Positions 45,646 to 54,411 of a stretch of 64,000 bases of DNA are shown one piece after another. This stretch comes from Ahrensia kielensis DSM 5890. Its GTDB lineage: Bacteria > Pseudomonadota > Alphaproteobacteria > Rhizobiales > Rhizobiaceae. The notes beneath the pieces were generated by a model. The model did not search any database, was not told where the DNA came from, and was given only the letters and a program-made list of their open reading frames with translations. A program made the translations under genes and the position numbers. Numbering within the stretch: position 1 is the first letter of the stretch; each line of letters begins with the position of its first letter. The stretch lies in the NCBI RefSeq assembly GCF_000374465.1, contig NZ_KB894528.1, positions 857,127-921,126 on the forward strand, written 5' to 3'.

Positions 45646-46392
45646 TTACCGCTCAACGCCTTCCGCATAGTTGGATAGGCGTTTGGCCAACATCCCAACG
45701 AGGCTGTGTAAGATCACAGTCAGGCACGCAAGCGTAATCAAACAGGCAAACATGAGATCGGTTTTAACCCGTCCATTGGCAAGCAACATCAAGTAGCCAA
45801 GCCCTTTGGAAGCACCGACCCATTCGCCGATTACCGCACCAATGGGCGCATAGACAGCGGCCAACTTCAATCCAGAGCCTAACGCCGGCAAAGCGGCTGG
45901 AATTCGGATATGGCGCAAAATCTGCAACTGCCGGCCACCCATCGTTTTAGCAAGATCAAGATACCCGCGATCAATGCGTGTCAAACCGTCATGAAAAGCC
46001 GATGTGACCGGAAAATAGATAATCAAAACGGCCATCACCACTTTGGACCCCATGCCGTAGCCGAACCACAATGTTAGCAAAGGTGCGAGCGCAAAAACGG
46101 GTACAGCTTGGGTGAATACCAAAATGGGGAGCATCAATCTTTCTGCGGTTTTTGAAAGCGTCAATTGCAATGCAGTCGCAACGCCAAATAACGTGCCGAG
46201 CAACAGCCCCAGCAAAATTTCAGTTATTGTGACAAGTGCGTTTTCACCAATCAACACACGATTAAAATAGGCCGATTTTGCTACCCGCCACGGCGATGGC
46301 AAAATGAAATGCGGCGCACCAGTAATCAAAACCAGAGCCTGCCAAATACAAAGCATCAATAGAATTGCGAAAAGGAGATCGAGTTTTCTCAT
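45646..46392 (-). CDS. thiX: Thiamine-precursor ABC transporter permease ThiX
   Basis: 248 residues. BPD-type permease with six membrane segments, first LLFAILLMLCIWQALVLIT; the EAA-like loop is DLAKTMGGRQLQILRHIRIP. Start ATG 46392 overlaps the thiZ stop (ATGA); an upstream start at 46434 lacks support. Together with ThiY and ThiZ it should import formylaminopyrimidine or HMP-like thiamine pyrimidine precursors. Last gene of the TPP-riboswitch operon. Confidence 0.88.
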   Translation of the reverse strand: MRKLDLLFAILLMLCIWQALVLITGAPHFILPSPWRVAKSAYFNRVLIGENALVTITEILLGLLLGTLFGVATALQLTLSKTAERLMLPILVFTQAVPVFALAPLLTLWFGYGMGSKVVMAVLIIYFPVTSAFHDGLTRIDRGYLDLAKTMGGRQLQILRHIRIPAALPALGSGLKLAAVYAPIGAVIGEWVGASKGLGYLMLLANGRVKTDLMFACLITLACLTVILHSLVGMLAKRLSNYAEGVER

Positions 46393-47114
46393 GCCGCTAA
46401 CGCTCTCAAATGGGCCAATAATTTTGATTGGCAAAGCAAGGTTTCCGGCGCATCAACCGCCCGAATGGCTGGCAACTCAGGTGCAGGCCAAACCACCATG
46501 CCGGTCTTATTCATAACGAGAATTTGGTCCGCCACTCGGCTCGCCTCTGCCGGATCATGAGTAACGAGCAATACGGTTTTACCTGTCAAAAGCTCTGCAG
46601 AAAGCTCTTGCATATCTGCACGGGTGCCCGCATCGAGCGCAGAAAAAGGTTCGTCCAATAAAACGATTGGTCGATCTTCCATCAATGTGCGTGCAAGCGC
46701 AGCACGTTGCCGCATGCCGCCAGATAAAGCCGCCGGTTTTTTGTGCCCATGATCGCTAAGACCAACACGGTCAAGCAGCATCATTGCACGTTCCTCATCA
46801 TGCGTATCACCGCGAAGTGAAGCACCAACCATGAGATTTTCAACAACCGACAACCAAGGCAAAAGCAAGTCAGATTGCGCCATATAACTTATCTGCCCAG
46901 CAATGGACTGCCCATCAGATGTTGAAATTTCACCCTTAAAATGACCGCCAGTCTTAAGCCCCAAAAGCAACCGCAGAATAGTCGATTTCCCAACGCCAGA
47001 AGGACCAAGCAAGCAAGTCCATTGTCCCGCAGGCATCACAAATGAAGCATCAAAGAGCTGTTTATTCTCAATGAAAAAACAGCCCTTGAACATGATTTCA
47101 GGCGACGGGCTCAT
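46389..47114 (-). CDS. thiZ: Thiamine-precursor ABC transporter ATPase ThiZ
   Basis: 241 residues. Walker A GPSGVGKST, signature LSGGMRQRAALARTL, Walker B IVLLDEPFSALD and LLVTHDPAEASRVAD present. ATG 47114 overlaps the tenA stop as ATGA and is preferred over ATG 47138. Energises uptake through ThiX. Confidence 0.9.
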   Translation of the reverse strand: MSPSPEIMFKGCFFIENKQLFDASFVMPAGQWTCLLGPSGVGKSTILRLLLGLKTGGHFKGEISTSDGQSIAGQISYMAQSDLLLPWLSVVENLMVGASLRGDTHDEERAMMLLDRVGLSDHGHKKPAALSGGMRQRAALARTLMEDRPIVLLDEPFSALDAGTRADMQELSAELLTGKTVLLVTHDPAEASRVADQILVMNKTGMVVWPAPELPAIRAVDAPETLLCQSKLLAHLRALAA

Positions 47115-47797
47115 TTTCCGCGCAGCCCCATATCCCAAAACCCAATTTCTAACTCGGTCGCTTTGGTAAAACGGGATTGCACAGAGGCAAGGCGCGGCGA
47201 CGAAGCCATATCATGGCCGATACGTCGTTCAGCCGATTGGTCAATCATTGCACCAACGGTGCGGCAAGCTTGCTGATATTCATCGCCTGAATAGACCGCA
47301 ATCCAGTCCGCATAAGGTGTGTCTTCTGCTGCGTTTTTTGCCAAACGCAAACCGATCTCACCATACCCCATAACGCAAGGTGCAAGTGCCGCCATAAGAT
47401 CAAGAAAATCACCCTGCATGCCAGCGTCCATTACATAGCGCGTATAGGCAAGATTTTCCGTGGTTTCAGAAGCATCAAAGAGTGCTTCTTCGCTGATACC
47501 CGCAGCAGTGCAAGTTGCCACATGCAGAGACATCTCAAGATTGACCAACGTATTGACCGTTCCGGCGCAGATTTTCATTTCATCTAACGTTTCGGCCTTG
47601 ATCACACCCAATGACCATGCACGCGCATAGTGCACAAGATACACATAGTCTTGGATCAAGTAGTGAAGGAATGAAGCACGCGGCAAACTGCCATCACGTA
47701 AACCTTCTACAAAATCGTGGTTGATATAATCATGCCAGCTCTGCCCTGCTCCGGCACGCCAGACAGCGAATGTTTTTCCATAATCAGGATGTGTCAT
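47111..47797 (-). CDS. tenA: TenA-type aminopyrimidine aminohydrolase
   Basis: 228 residues. All-helical TenA fold; the catalytic cysteine is in ALAPCVMGYGEIG, the conserved acidic residue near the C-terminus is in ATELEIGFWDMG, and the substrate-binding LHYLIQDYVYLVHYARA is present. This is the TenA_C subtype, which converts degraded thiamine pyrimidine (aminoHMP) to HMP. Coupled by ATGA to thiY, whose protein captures the same type of precursor. Confidence 0.93.
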   Translation of the reverse strand: MTHPDYGKTFAVWRAGAGQSWHDYINHDFVEGLRDGSLPRASFLHYLIQDYVYLVHYARAWSLGVIKAETLDEMKICAGTVNTLVNLEMSLHVATCTAAGISEEALFDASETTENLAYTRYVMDAGMQGDFLDLMAALAPCVMGYGEIGLRLAKNAAEDTPYADWIAVYSGDEYQQACRTVGAMIDQSAERRIGHDMASSPRLASVQSRFTKATELEIGFWDMGLRGK

Positions 47798-48735
47798 TGC
47801 GCGGTCACATCGATTGCAATCGCCTCTACTGGATTTTGCGATGGAATAAGACCTGCTTCATTCAAAAATGCTTCAAACTTGGCATAGCGACCAGCATCCA
47901 TAGCAGCGGGACGCTTGGAAAAACGCGGCCAAGTATCTGTCCATGCAAGCTTATTCAACTCGTCTTGTAATTCGGTTGATGTGCTGGAAAAAACTTCCCA
48001 ACTTTCCTGCGGATGATTGGTGATATATTGCGTCGCTTTTTCGGTTGCAGAAAGAAAGCGTGCAATCATTTCCTTATCCATTGTGTCTGAATTCGCAACA
48101 TAGATAAGCTCGTCATAAGGCGGAACACCTTCTTCTTCGACATAGAAACATTTGCCTTCCACGCCTTCAATATTCATCTGGTTGAGTTCAAAATTTCGAT
48201 ACGCACCAATCACAGCGTCAACCTGTTTGGACATGAGCGCTGGTGACAATGAAAAGTTCACATTGACCAGCTCAACGTCCTTCAAAGTTAAACCGTGATT
48301 TTTTAAAACAGTACCAAGTATGGCCTCTTCAACGCCGGCGACAGAAGTTCCAATTTTCTTGCCCTTCAAATCCGCAGGTGTTTTAATCGGGCCGTCCTTG
48401 AGAACAAGCAAACAATTGAGCGGTGTGGCAACCAATGTGCCGACGCGCTTGAGCGGCAAACCTTCATGTATCTGAATGTGTAATTGTGGCTGATAGGAAA
48501 CCGCAAGATCACCCTTTCCTGCCGCCACTAATTTAGGCGGATCGGAAGGATCAGCAGGCGCGATGATTTCAACTTCTAAATCTTGCTCTGCAAAATAACC
48601 CTTTTCTTGCGCAACAATAATAGGCCCATGATCAGGGTTTACAAACCAGTCGAGTAAAAGGGTCATCTGATCTGCTGCGATTGCAGGAGAAGCCAGCATT
48701 GCAATTGCCATCGTCAAAGCGGTTCGTTTCATCAT
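47794..48735 (-). CDS. thiY: Thiamine pyrimidine-precursor-binding protein ThiY
   Basis: 313 residues. Periplasmic binding protein of the NMT1/THI5-like family. Sec signal peptide TALTMAIAMLASPAIA then the mature start DQMTLLLDWFVNPDHGPIIVA. The NPDHGP and GTSVAGVEEAIL segments are typical of ThiY, which binds N-formyl-aminopyrimidine. The start overlaps the ThiF gene stop (TAATG). Confidence 0.9.
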   Translation of the reverse strand: MMKRTALTMAIAMLASPAIAADQMTLLLDWFVNPDHGPIIVAQEKGYFAEQDLEVEIIAPADPSDPPKLVAAGKGDLAVSYQPQLHIQIHEGLPLKRVGTLVATPLNCLLVLKDGPIKTPADLKGKKIGTSVAGVEEAILGTVLKNHGLTLKDVELVNVNFSLSPALMSKQVDAVIGAYRNFELNQMNIEGVEGKCFYVEEEGVPPYDELIYVANSDTMDKEMIARFLSATEKATQYITNHPQESWEVFSSTSTELQDELNKLAWTDTWPRFSKRPAAMDAGRYAKFEAFLNEAGLIPSQNPVEAIAIDVTAQ

Positions 48736-49727
48736 TAAGGCCTTTCAAGTTCGGGCTCATCGCCCATTGCAATTAAAGAAATGGGACCATCCCAATATGT
48801 ATTAAGGTGCGTTGCTGCCTGCCAAGAGCGAAGCCCTGACCGGCAAATTAAAACAGCGCGCTGGCCTGTATCAGGCATCGGTTTTGCGGTTGGAAAATCG
48901 CTGACCTTCATGCGCCGCGCCGCAGGATGAACAAGCGCGGGCGCTTCTGCCTCATCTCGCAATTCGATCACCCAGTCCGATTGTTGAATTTCATCATCGG
49001 CAATGAATGCAAATGATCCGCTTTCAGGTTCCGGCGCATTGTCAAAACGAAATCCACTGCTGCGCATTGTTCGCAGATCATGGGTAACAAGCTGGCCAAG
49101 CGGTGAAGGCTCTAATCCCAATAGAACAGACAGTGCCATCTGCGCTTGTGCTGCCCCCAAAAGGCCAACAACGGGCCCCATGACACCAGCGGTGGCGCAT
49201 GTCGCCGCTCGAGCTGGTAAATCTGGAAATACGGCGCGCAAGGAAGGCGCAGAACCACAAAACCCGCCGACATATCCAGATAAACCAAGCGCTGAAGCAG
49301 TGATAAATGGCGTTGCTGTAGCCTTACAAAAATCTGACAAAATATAGCTGACAGCAAAACTATCGGCGCAATCTACCACCAATGTCGCCTCGCTAATTAG
49401 CGCCTTTGCATTCTTCGGCGTAAGGCGTTCGCACACAGGCATAATAGTGCAATCAGCGTTCAAACCTGCCAGACTTTGCGCTGCTATTTGAGCTTTGAGC
49501 ATTCCAATGTCAGCTTCGCGAAACAGCGTTTGCCTGTGCAAATTTGAAACCGAAACAATATCGCTATCAACGAGGATCAAGCGCCCAACACCAGCCGCTG
49601 CAAGATATTGCGCGACGGGACAGCCAAGCCCGCCAACCCCAACAATCAGGACAGTTGCTTTGCCAATAGCAGCCTGACCTTGAGCGCCGACTTCTGGCAA
49701 TATTTCCTGACGCGCATAGCGGCTCAT
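48735..49727 (-). CDS. thiF: ThiF-like ThiS adenylyltransferase with rhodanese-like tail
   Basis: 330 residues. N-terminal E1-like domain with the nucleotide loop GVGGLG (30-35), DSDIVSVSNLHRQTLF and DCADSFAVSYILSD. The usual zinc ligands are lost: the PCxxC-type position reads SAPSLRAVFPDL and no second CxxC follows; a cysteine remains in RAATCATAGVMGPVVG. The C-terminal segment AVLICRSGLRSWQAATHL looks like a rhodanese loop, a possible sulfur carrier to the ThiS thiocarboxylate. ATG 49727 overlaps the thiE stop (ATGA). Confidence 0.85.
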   Translation of the reverse strand: MSRYARQEILPEVGAQGQAAIGKATVLIVGVGGLGCPVAQYLAAAGVGRLILVDSDIVSVSNLHRQTLFREADIGMLKAQIAAQSLAGLNADCTIMPVCERLTPKNAKALISEATLVVDCADSFAVSYILSDFCKATATPFITASALGLSGYVGGFCGSAPSLRAVFPDLPARAATCATAGVMGPVVGLLGAAQAQMALSVLLGLEPSPLGQLVTHDLRTMRSSGFRFDNAPEPESGSFAFIADDEIQQSDWVIELRDEAEAPALVHPAARRMKVSDFPTAKPMPDTGQRAVLICRSGLRSWQAATHLNTYWDGPISLIAMGDEPELERP

Positions 49728-50320
49728 CGTGTCGCCTCCAACCAAGCGTTCACACGCGCTTCAGGGTTTTCGTTCAAAGTAATATCTGTCACGGCAGAAA
49801 CGACATCCGCGCCCGCTTCAAAAGCGCCTGCCGCCCGCTCAATATTCATACCGCCAATCGCTATCAAAGGCGTTTGGCCAATCAGTCCGCGCCATTTAGT
49901 GAGTTTTTCAACGCCTTGCTCATGCCATTTCATCTTTTTCAAAATGGTTGGGTAAATGGGACCAAGCGCAATATAATCAGGCTCAAGCGCTAATGCGCGA
50001 TCAAGCTCAGCACGATCATGTGTACTGATACCAATGCGCAAGCCAGCAGCGCGAATGGCCTTAATATCAGCATCCTCTAAATCCTCTTGGCCAAGATGAA
50101 TAAAATCGCATTTCTCTTCTATGGCGATTTTCCAATAATCATTCACGACCAGCGTGCAATTGTGCTGTTTGCACAGATCGCGTGCACGACGAACCTCATC
50201 ACGCAGCGTATCATCGGGCATGTCTTTTATACGAAGCTGCACGAGCTTGATGCCAAGCGGCAAAAGCCGTTCGAGCCATTTTGCATTGTCAAAAATTGGA
50301 TAAAATCGATCAAGCTTCAT
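49724..50320 (-). CDS. thiE: Thiamine-phosphate synthase
   Basis: 198 residues. Joins HMP-pyrophosphate with thiazole phosphate. TIM-barrel landmarks: [53 protein letters not shown] and ALGPIYPT, then [16 protein letters not shown] overlaps the thiG stop (ATGA). It joins the pyrimidine and thiazole branches encoded on either side. Confidence 0.92.
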   Translation of the reverse strand: MKLDRFYPIFDNAKWLERLLPLGIKLVQLRIKDMPDDTLRDEVRRARDLCKQHNCTLVVNDYWKIAIEEKCDFIHLGQEDLEDADIKAIRAAGLRIGISTHDRAELDRALALEPDYIALGPIYPTILKKMKWHEQGVEKLTKWRGLIGQTPLIAIGGMNIERAAGAFEAGADVVSAVTDITLNENPEARVNAWLEATR

Positions 50321-51090
50321 ATTAAAAAAGCCTTTCCAAGTATGGGCGTGGAAGGTGCTGCCATATCGCGCGGCTCCATGGGATCGGCCTTAGCCGCCAA
50401 TTGTCCCGCATGAACGGCCCCTGCAAAGGCTTCGGCCATAGCTGCCGGATCACCTGCTTTCGCCACAGCCGTGTTCAGCAATACCGCATCAAACCCCATT
50501 TCCATTGCTTGCGCTGCCTGTGACGGCAGGCCCAGCCCCGCATCAATAACCAGCGGAACATCAGGAAAATGTGCGCGCATTGAGCGCAAACCATATGGAT
50601 TATTAAGGCCCAAGCCTGAACCAATTGGCGCGCCCCAAGGCATCAAAACTTCGCAGCCAACATTCAATAATTTATCAGCGACAACGAGATCTTCAGTCGT
50701 GTAAGGAAACACGTTAAAGCCGTCTTCGCTCAAAATACGCGCCGCTTCGACCAGTCCAAAGACATCTGGCTGAAGCGTATCTTCTTCGCCAATGACTTCT
50801 AGCTTGATCCATTTTGTGTCGAAAACTTCGCGTGCCATATGTGCCGTTGTGACAGCCTCTTTGACGCTGTGGCAGCCAGCCGTGTTCGGTAACACATGAA
50901 CATTTAGATCGCGGATGATGGCCCAAAAATCCTGCCCTGCACGATCTTGCCCGCTTTCACGGCGCAGTGAAACGGTTGCAACCGATGCGGCGCTGCGTTT
51001 GAAGGCATCCATCATAACCGCAGGCGACGGATATTGCGCCGTGCCGAGCATAAGTCCGGTTGTTAAAGTGGTGCCATAAAAATCGCGCAT
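50317..51090 (-). CDS. thiG: Thiazole synthase
   Basis: 257 residues. Builds the thiazole phosphate ring from DXP, dehydroglycine and ThiS-thiocarboxylate. Markers: [14 protein letters not shown], the Schiff-base lysine in [37 protein letters not shown] and [19 protein letters not shown]. Two bases after the thiS stop and coupled to thiE. Confidence 0.95.
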   Translation of the reverse strand: MRDFYGTTLTTGLMLGTAQYPSPAVMMDAFKRSAASVATVSLRRESGQDRAGQDFWAIIRDLNVHVLPNTAGCHSVKEAVTTAHMAREVFDTKWIKLEVIGEEDTLQPDVFGLVEAARILSEDGFNVFPYTTEDLVVADKLLNVGCEVLMPWGAPIGSGLGLNNPYGLRSMRAHFPDVPLVIDAGLGLPSQAAQAMEMGFDAVLLNTAVAKAGDPAAMAEAFAGAVHAGQLAAKADPMEPRDMAAPSTPILGKAFLI

Positions 51091-51092
51091 GC

Positions 51093-51290
51093 TCAGCCTC
51101 CCTGCATCGGGGCAAGCACTTCAATCAGATCGCCTTCATCAAGAATTTGAGCAGTGCGAAGCGCTTCTGGTACAAACTCACCATTGACAGCCGTTGCCAC
51201 TTTCGCCTCAGCAAAACCTTGCTCATCAAGAAGTGCGGCCAGTGTCGTCACGTCCGTATCAATTGCGATACCGTTAAGCTGAAGTTTCAT
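51093..51290 (-). CDS. thiS: ThiS sulfur-carrier protein
   Basis: 65 residues, ubiquitin-like, ending in the required Gly-Gly (LAPMQGG). [11 protein letters not shown] and [11 protein letters not shown] are conserved. The first 17 bases overlap the end of thiO, the last lie two bases before thiG. Confidence 0.95.
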   Translation of the reverse strand: MKLQLNGIAIDTDVTTLAALLDEQGFAEAKVATAVNGEFVPEALRTAQILDEGDLIEVLAPMQGG

Positions 51291-52269
51291 CCATCATCTC
51301 CGGTCTTGTGTTGTCAAAAATCATTTCGGCGACCATGCGCGCCATTGCGGGCGCGAGCAAAAAGCCATGACGGAAAAGCCCGTTTGCACGGATCAAATTT
51401 CCATTGCGGCGAATGCGCGGTAAATTATCAGGAAAAGCTGGACGCGCATCGACGCCGATTTCCAAGACTTCAGCTTCACCAAAAGCTGGGTTCAATGCAT
51501 AGGCGGCGCTGAGTAATTCAAGCAATGAACGCGCCGTAACATGTGATTTTTGGCTGCTCTCAATCATCGTTGCGCCAAGCATAAAAATGCCGTCGCCGCG
51601 TGGGACGACATAAAGCGAGATACGTGGGTGAAGCAGTCGCACGGGTCTGTTGAGCGTAACATCTTTGCAAGAAAGAATGAGCATCTCGCCTTTGACACCG
51701 CGCAAATCATTGATCTTGTCGCGTGCCTGAAATCCGCGGCAATCCACAGTCAAACCGCCTCTGGCATAAACTTCTGGATCAGCATCAGCGGTTTCAAATG
51801 TCACACCATCAGCGATTAAACCGTCACGCAGATGGTTAAGAGCCAAGCGCGGTGATAAATGCGCTTCATCTTTAAACAAAAGACCCGTGTTAAAGCGGCC
51901 AGCCAAGTCTGGCTCAAGCGCATCAATGTCAGCGCCTGAAATCGTTTCAAAATTGCTTGTTCTTCGGCCAAACCGTATCAACTCGGCCTTGTCACGTGTG
52001 AGCGAGATAACCAGCGTGCCGCAGCGATTAACAGCGTGGGTTTTTGCATCCCACCAATCTGCCGCCTCTTGCCCAAGCCGCACAACCGGCTCTTCTGCGC
52101 TTTCACCTTCGCAAAAAGGTGCAAGCATACCGCCTGCCCACCATGAACAAGCGTGCGGACCAAGCGCACCGTGCCGATCAAAAACGCGCACATCGGCGCT
52201 GCGATCACGTAAACTGCGCGCGACGCAAAGCCCGGCAACACCGCCGCCTATGATGGTGATTTGGGTCAT
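51274..52269 (-). CDS. thiO: Glycine oxidase ThiO
   Basis: 331 residues. FAD enzyme that oxidises glycine to dehydroglycine for ThiG. FAD motif ITIIGGGVAGLCVARSLRD; SWWAGGMLAPFCE is typical of ThiO; C-terminal LIRANGLFRHGFLLAPAMA. ATG 52269 overlaps the thiD stop (ATGA); a GTG two codons upstream is less likely. Its presence instead of ThiH indicates the aerobic route. Confidence 0.92.
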   Translation of the reverse strand: MTQITIIGGGVAGLCVARSLRDRSADVRVFDRHGALGPHACSWWAGGMLAPFCEGESAEEPVVRLGQEAADWWDAKTHAVNRCGTLVISLTRDKAELIRFGRRTSNFETISGADIDALEPDLAGRFNTGLLFKDEAHLSPRLALNHLRDGLIADGVTFETADADPEVYARGGLTVDCRGFQARDKINDLRGVKGEMLILSCKDVTLNRPVRLLHPRISLYVVPRGDGIFMLGATMIESSQKSHVTARSLLELLSAAYALNPAFGEAEVLEIGVDARPAFPDNLPRIRRNGNLIRANGLFRHGFLLAPAMARMVAEMIFDNTRPEMMDETSA

Positions 52270-53081
52270 GTCCACATCGCAGAAAAATGATGAACTGGGC
52301 CGTGCCCTGCACCAACATCTAATGTGTCAGCAGCGCAAATGGATGCGTGCAAATAATCATGCGCGCGCTGAACAGCCGCCACCATTTCTTCGCCATGTGC
52401 CAAATGCGCAGCAATCGCAGCTGTATATGTGCAGCCTGTACCATGCGTATTCTTCGTATAGATACGCGGAGCCGTGAAGCTTGTAACAACCCCGCTTCGG
52501 TCAACAAGAACATCGGTGCAAATGTCGCCATCAGCATGGCCACCTTTCAGCAACACAGCTTTAGGACCCAGCTGCAATAACGCTCTGGCCTGCGCGATGA
52601 TCTCATCATTTGAATTTGCAACATCGCAATTAAGCAGCCGTGCAGCTTCAGGAAGGTTCGGTGTTAAAAGATCAGCACGCGGCAGAATTTCTGCGAGTAA
52701 AGCGCTGATCGCTTTATCTTGCAAAAGCGCATCACCGGACTTTGCAATCATCACCGGATCAACGACGATCTTCCCGTCATAGGTTTTCAATGCATTGGAA
52801 ACAGCAGAAATAATCGGCGCTGAAAACAACATGCCGAGCTTGATTGCATCCACTGAAATGTCGGACAGAACCGCAGAGATTTGCGCCGCAACTATGTCAG
52901 CAGGCACCTCATGAACAGCTGTAACGGATGTTGTGTTCTGCGCCGTAATCGCAGTTATGACGCTCGCGCCATAGGCCTTATTGGCACTAAAGGCCTTCAA
53001 ATCGGCCTGAATGCCTGCGCCGCCGCCACTATCGGAGCCAGCAATCGTCAATGCAATTGGTATTCTTTTCAACGCAATCAT
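52266..53081 (-). CDS. thiD: Hydroxymethylpyrimidine (phosphate) kinase
   Basis: 271 residues from ATG 53081; GGAGG lies very close, so a TTG at 53072 is a possible start. Ribokinase fold: IALTIAGSDSGGGAGIQADLK, VVDPVMIAKSG, LLTPNLPEAARL and the anion hole NTHGTGCTYTAAIAAHLA. Phosphorylates HMP made by TenA or imported, twice. First gene of the operon, directly behind the TPP riboswitch. Confidence 0.92.
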   Translation of the reverse strand: MIALKRIPIALTIAGSDSGGGAGIQADLKAFSANKAYGASVITAITAQNTTSVTAVHEVPADIVAAQISAVLSDISVDAIKLGMLFSAPIISAVSNALKTYDGKIVVDPVMIAKSGDALLQDKAISALLAEILPRADLLTPNLPEAARLLNCDVANSNDEIIAQARALLQLGPKAVLLKGGHADGDICTDVLVDRSGVVTSFTAPRIYTKNTHGTGCTYTAAIAAHLAHGEEMVAAVQRAHDYLHASICAADTLDVGAGHGPVHHFSAMWT

Positions 53082-53139
53082 GCCTCCAAAAAGGGGCAAA
53101 ACGGCGAGAAAAGGAGATTGGTCGCAATAAGTTTTGCGA

Positions 53140-53228
53140 TTTACCCGTTCCCTACGCCGGCATTGCCCGGATCAGGTTCGACGGGTCGGTGCAAGCACCT
53201 CTCAGCCCTAATGGGCCCCCCGACGGAT
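53140..53228 (-). promoter_or_regulatory. TPP riboswitch (THI element)
   Basis: Read on the minus strand, GGGCTGAGAGGTG, then ACCCGTCGAACCTGATCCGG and CAATGCCGGCGTAGGGAA are the conserved THI-element cores in correct order. Between it and thiD, CTCC in the spacer can pair with the thiD GGAGG, suggesting translational control. Only 36 bp separate it from the upstream alcohol dehydrogenase gene, so the promoter must overlap that gene's end unless the operon is read through. Confidence 0.95.
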
Positions 53229-53264
53229 AAATCGTCTGTAACTTATATTTTTTAGATGCGCAAC

Positions 53265-54410
53265 TTAAAGAAGTGCTTCAAGCAGTGCGCGTGTATTTTC
53301 AGCAGTCATTTCAATTGGGTTGCCACCTGTACTTGGATCGCGCAGCGCATCAGCAGTCAAACGATCAAGATCAGGGTCTTTAACGCCAAGCGCCGTCAAA
53401 GTTTTTGGAATTTGCATCGACGCGTTGAGTTCATCAACATAGGCGCAAAAACCATCAAAGCCGCCTTTAATTCCCAGATATGCGGAGGCCGCATTAAATC
53501 TGTCTGAAATCGCACTTTTGTTGAACTGCAACACTGCAGGCATACAAACCGCATTGGTTGTGCCGTGATGCGTGTGGTGCAATGCGCCAATCGGGTGGCT
53601 CAGCGCGTGGATTGCTCCAAGTCCCTTTTGGAAAGCCGTTGCCCCCATTGCAGCAGCAGACATCATATGCGCACGCGCTTCAATGTCCGAGCCATCCGCA
53701 TAGGCGCGCGGCAAATATTCTTTTACAAGCCGCATGCCTTCAAGCGCCATACCTTGGCTCATTGGGTGGTAGTGCGGGCTGGAATAAGCTTCAACACAAT
53801 GCGCAAAAGCATCAAGGCCCGTACCAGCCGTGATGAATTTCGGCATACCAACCGTCAATTCCGGATCACAAATCACAGTCACAGGAAGCATTTTCGGATG
53901 AAAAATGATCTTCTTTTCATGCGTTTCAGAATTGGTGATCACGCTCGCACGGCCAACTTCAGACCCTGTTCCAGCCGTCGTTGGTATAGCAATTACTGGT
54001 GCGATAGCGCTTGCATCCGCACGCGTCCACCAGTCGCCAACATCTTCAAAATCCCAAAGCGGACGCGTCTGACCAGCCATAAAAGCAATAACTTTTGCAA
54101 GGTCCAAACCAGAGCCGCCGCCAAATGCGATAACACCGTCAAAACCACCCTCGCGGTAAATCTTGACGCCGTCTGCGGCATTCAAATCTGTCGGGTTTGC
54201 ATCAACCTCGGAAAACATCGCGCGGCCCAAACCACCCGCTTCCATAAGGTCGAGCGTCTTGGATGTAATATCCATGGACGCCAAGCCTTTGTCCGTTACC
54301 AAAAGCGGCTTTGAAATACCCGCTGCAATACATGCATCGGCGACTTCTGAAATCCGGCCTGCGCCAAATCGAATGGCTGTCGGATATGACCAATTAGCAG
54401 TCAAATTCAT
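53265..54410 (-). CDS. Iron-containing (group III) alcohol dehydrogenase
   Basis: 381 residues. NAD-binding GFDGVIAFGGGSGLDLAKV, then IPTTAGTGSEVGRASVI, and metal ligands in GLDAFAHCVEAY, ALSHPIGALHH and the HHTHHG segment. Iron or zinc dependent, reducing aldehydes or oxidising primary alcohols and amino alcohols. Two bases after the aldehyde dehydrogenase gene and last in the operon with the GS-like ligase and TRAP transporter, so it should act on the alcohol group of the imported compound or of its gamma-glutamyl derivative. Confidence 0.9.
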   Translation of the reverse strand: MNLTANWSYPTAIRFGAGRISEVADACIAAGISKPLLVTDKGLASMDITSKTLDLMEAGGLGRAMFSEVDANPTDLNAADGVKIYREGGFDGVIAFGGGSGLDLAKVIAFMAGQTRPLWDFEDVGDWWTRADASAIAPVIAIPTTAGTGSEVGRASVITNSETHEKKIIFHPKMLPVTVICDPELTVGMPKFITAGTGLDAFAHCVEAYSSPHYHPMSQGMALEGMRLVKEYLPRAYADGSDIEARAHMMSAAAMGATAFQKGLGAIHALSHPIGALHHTHHGTTNAVCMPAVLQFNKSAISDRFNAASAYLGIKGGFDGFCAYVDELNASMQIPKTLTALGVKDPDLDRLTADALRDPSTGGNPIEMTAENTRALLEALL

Positions 54411-54411
54411 G

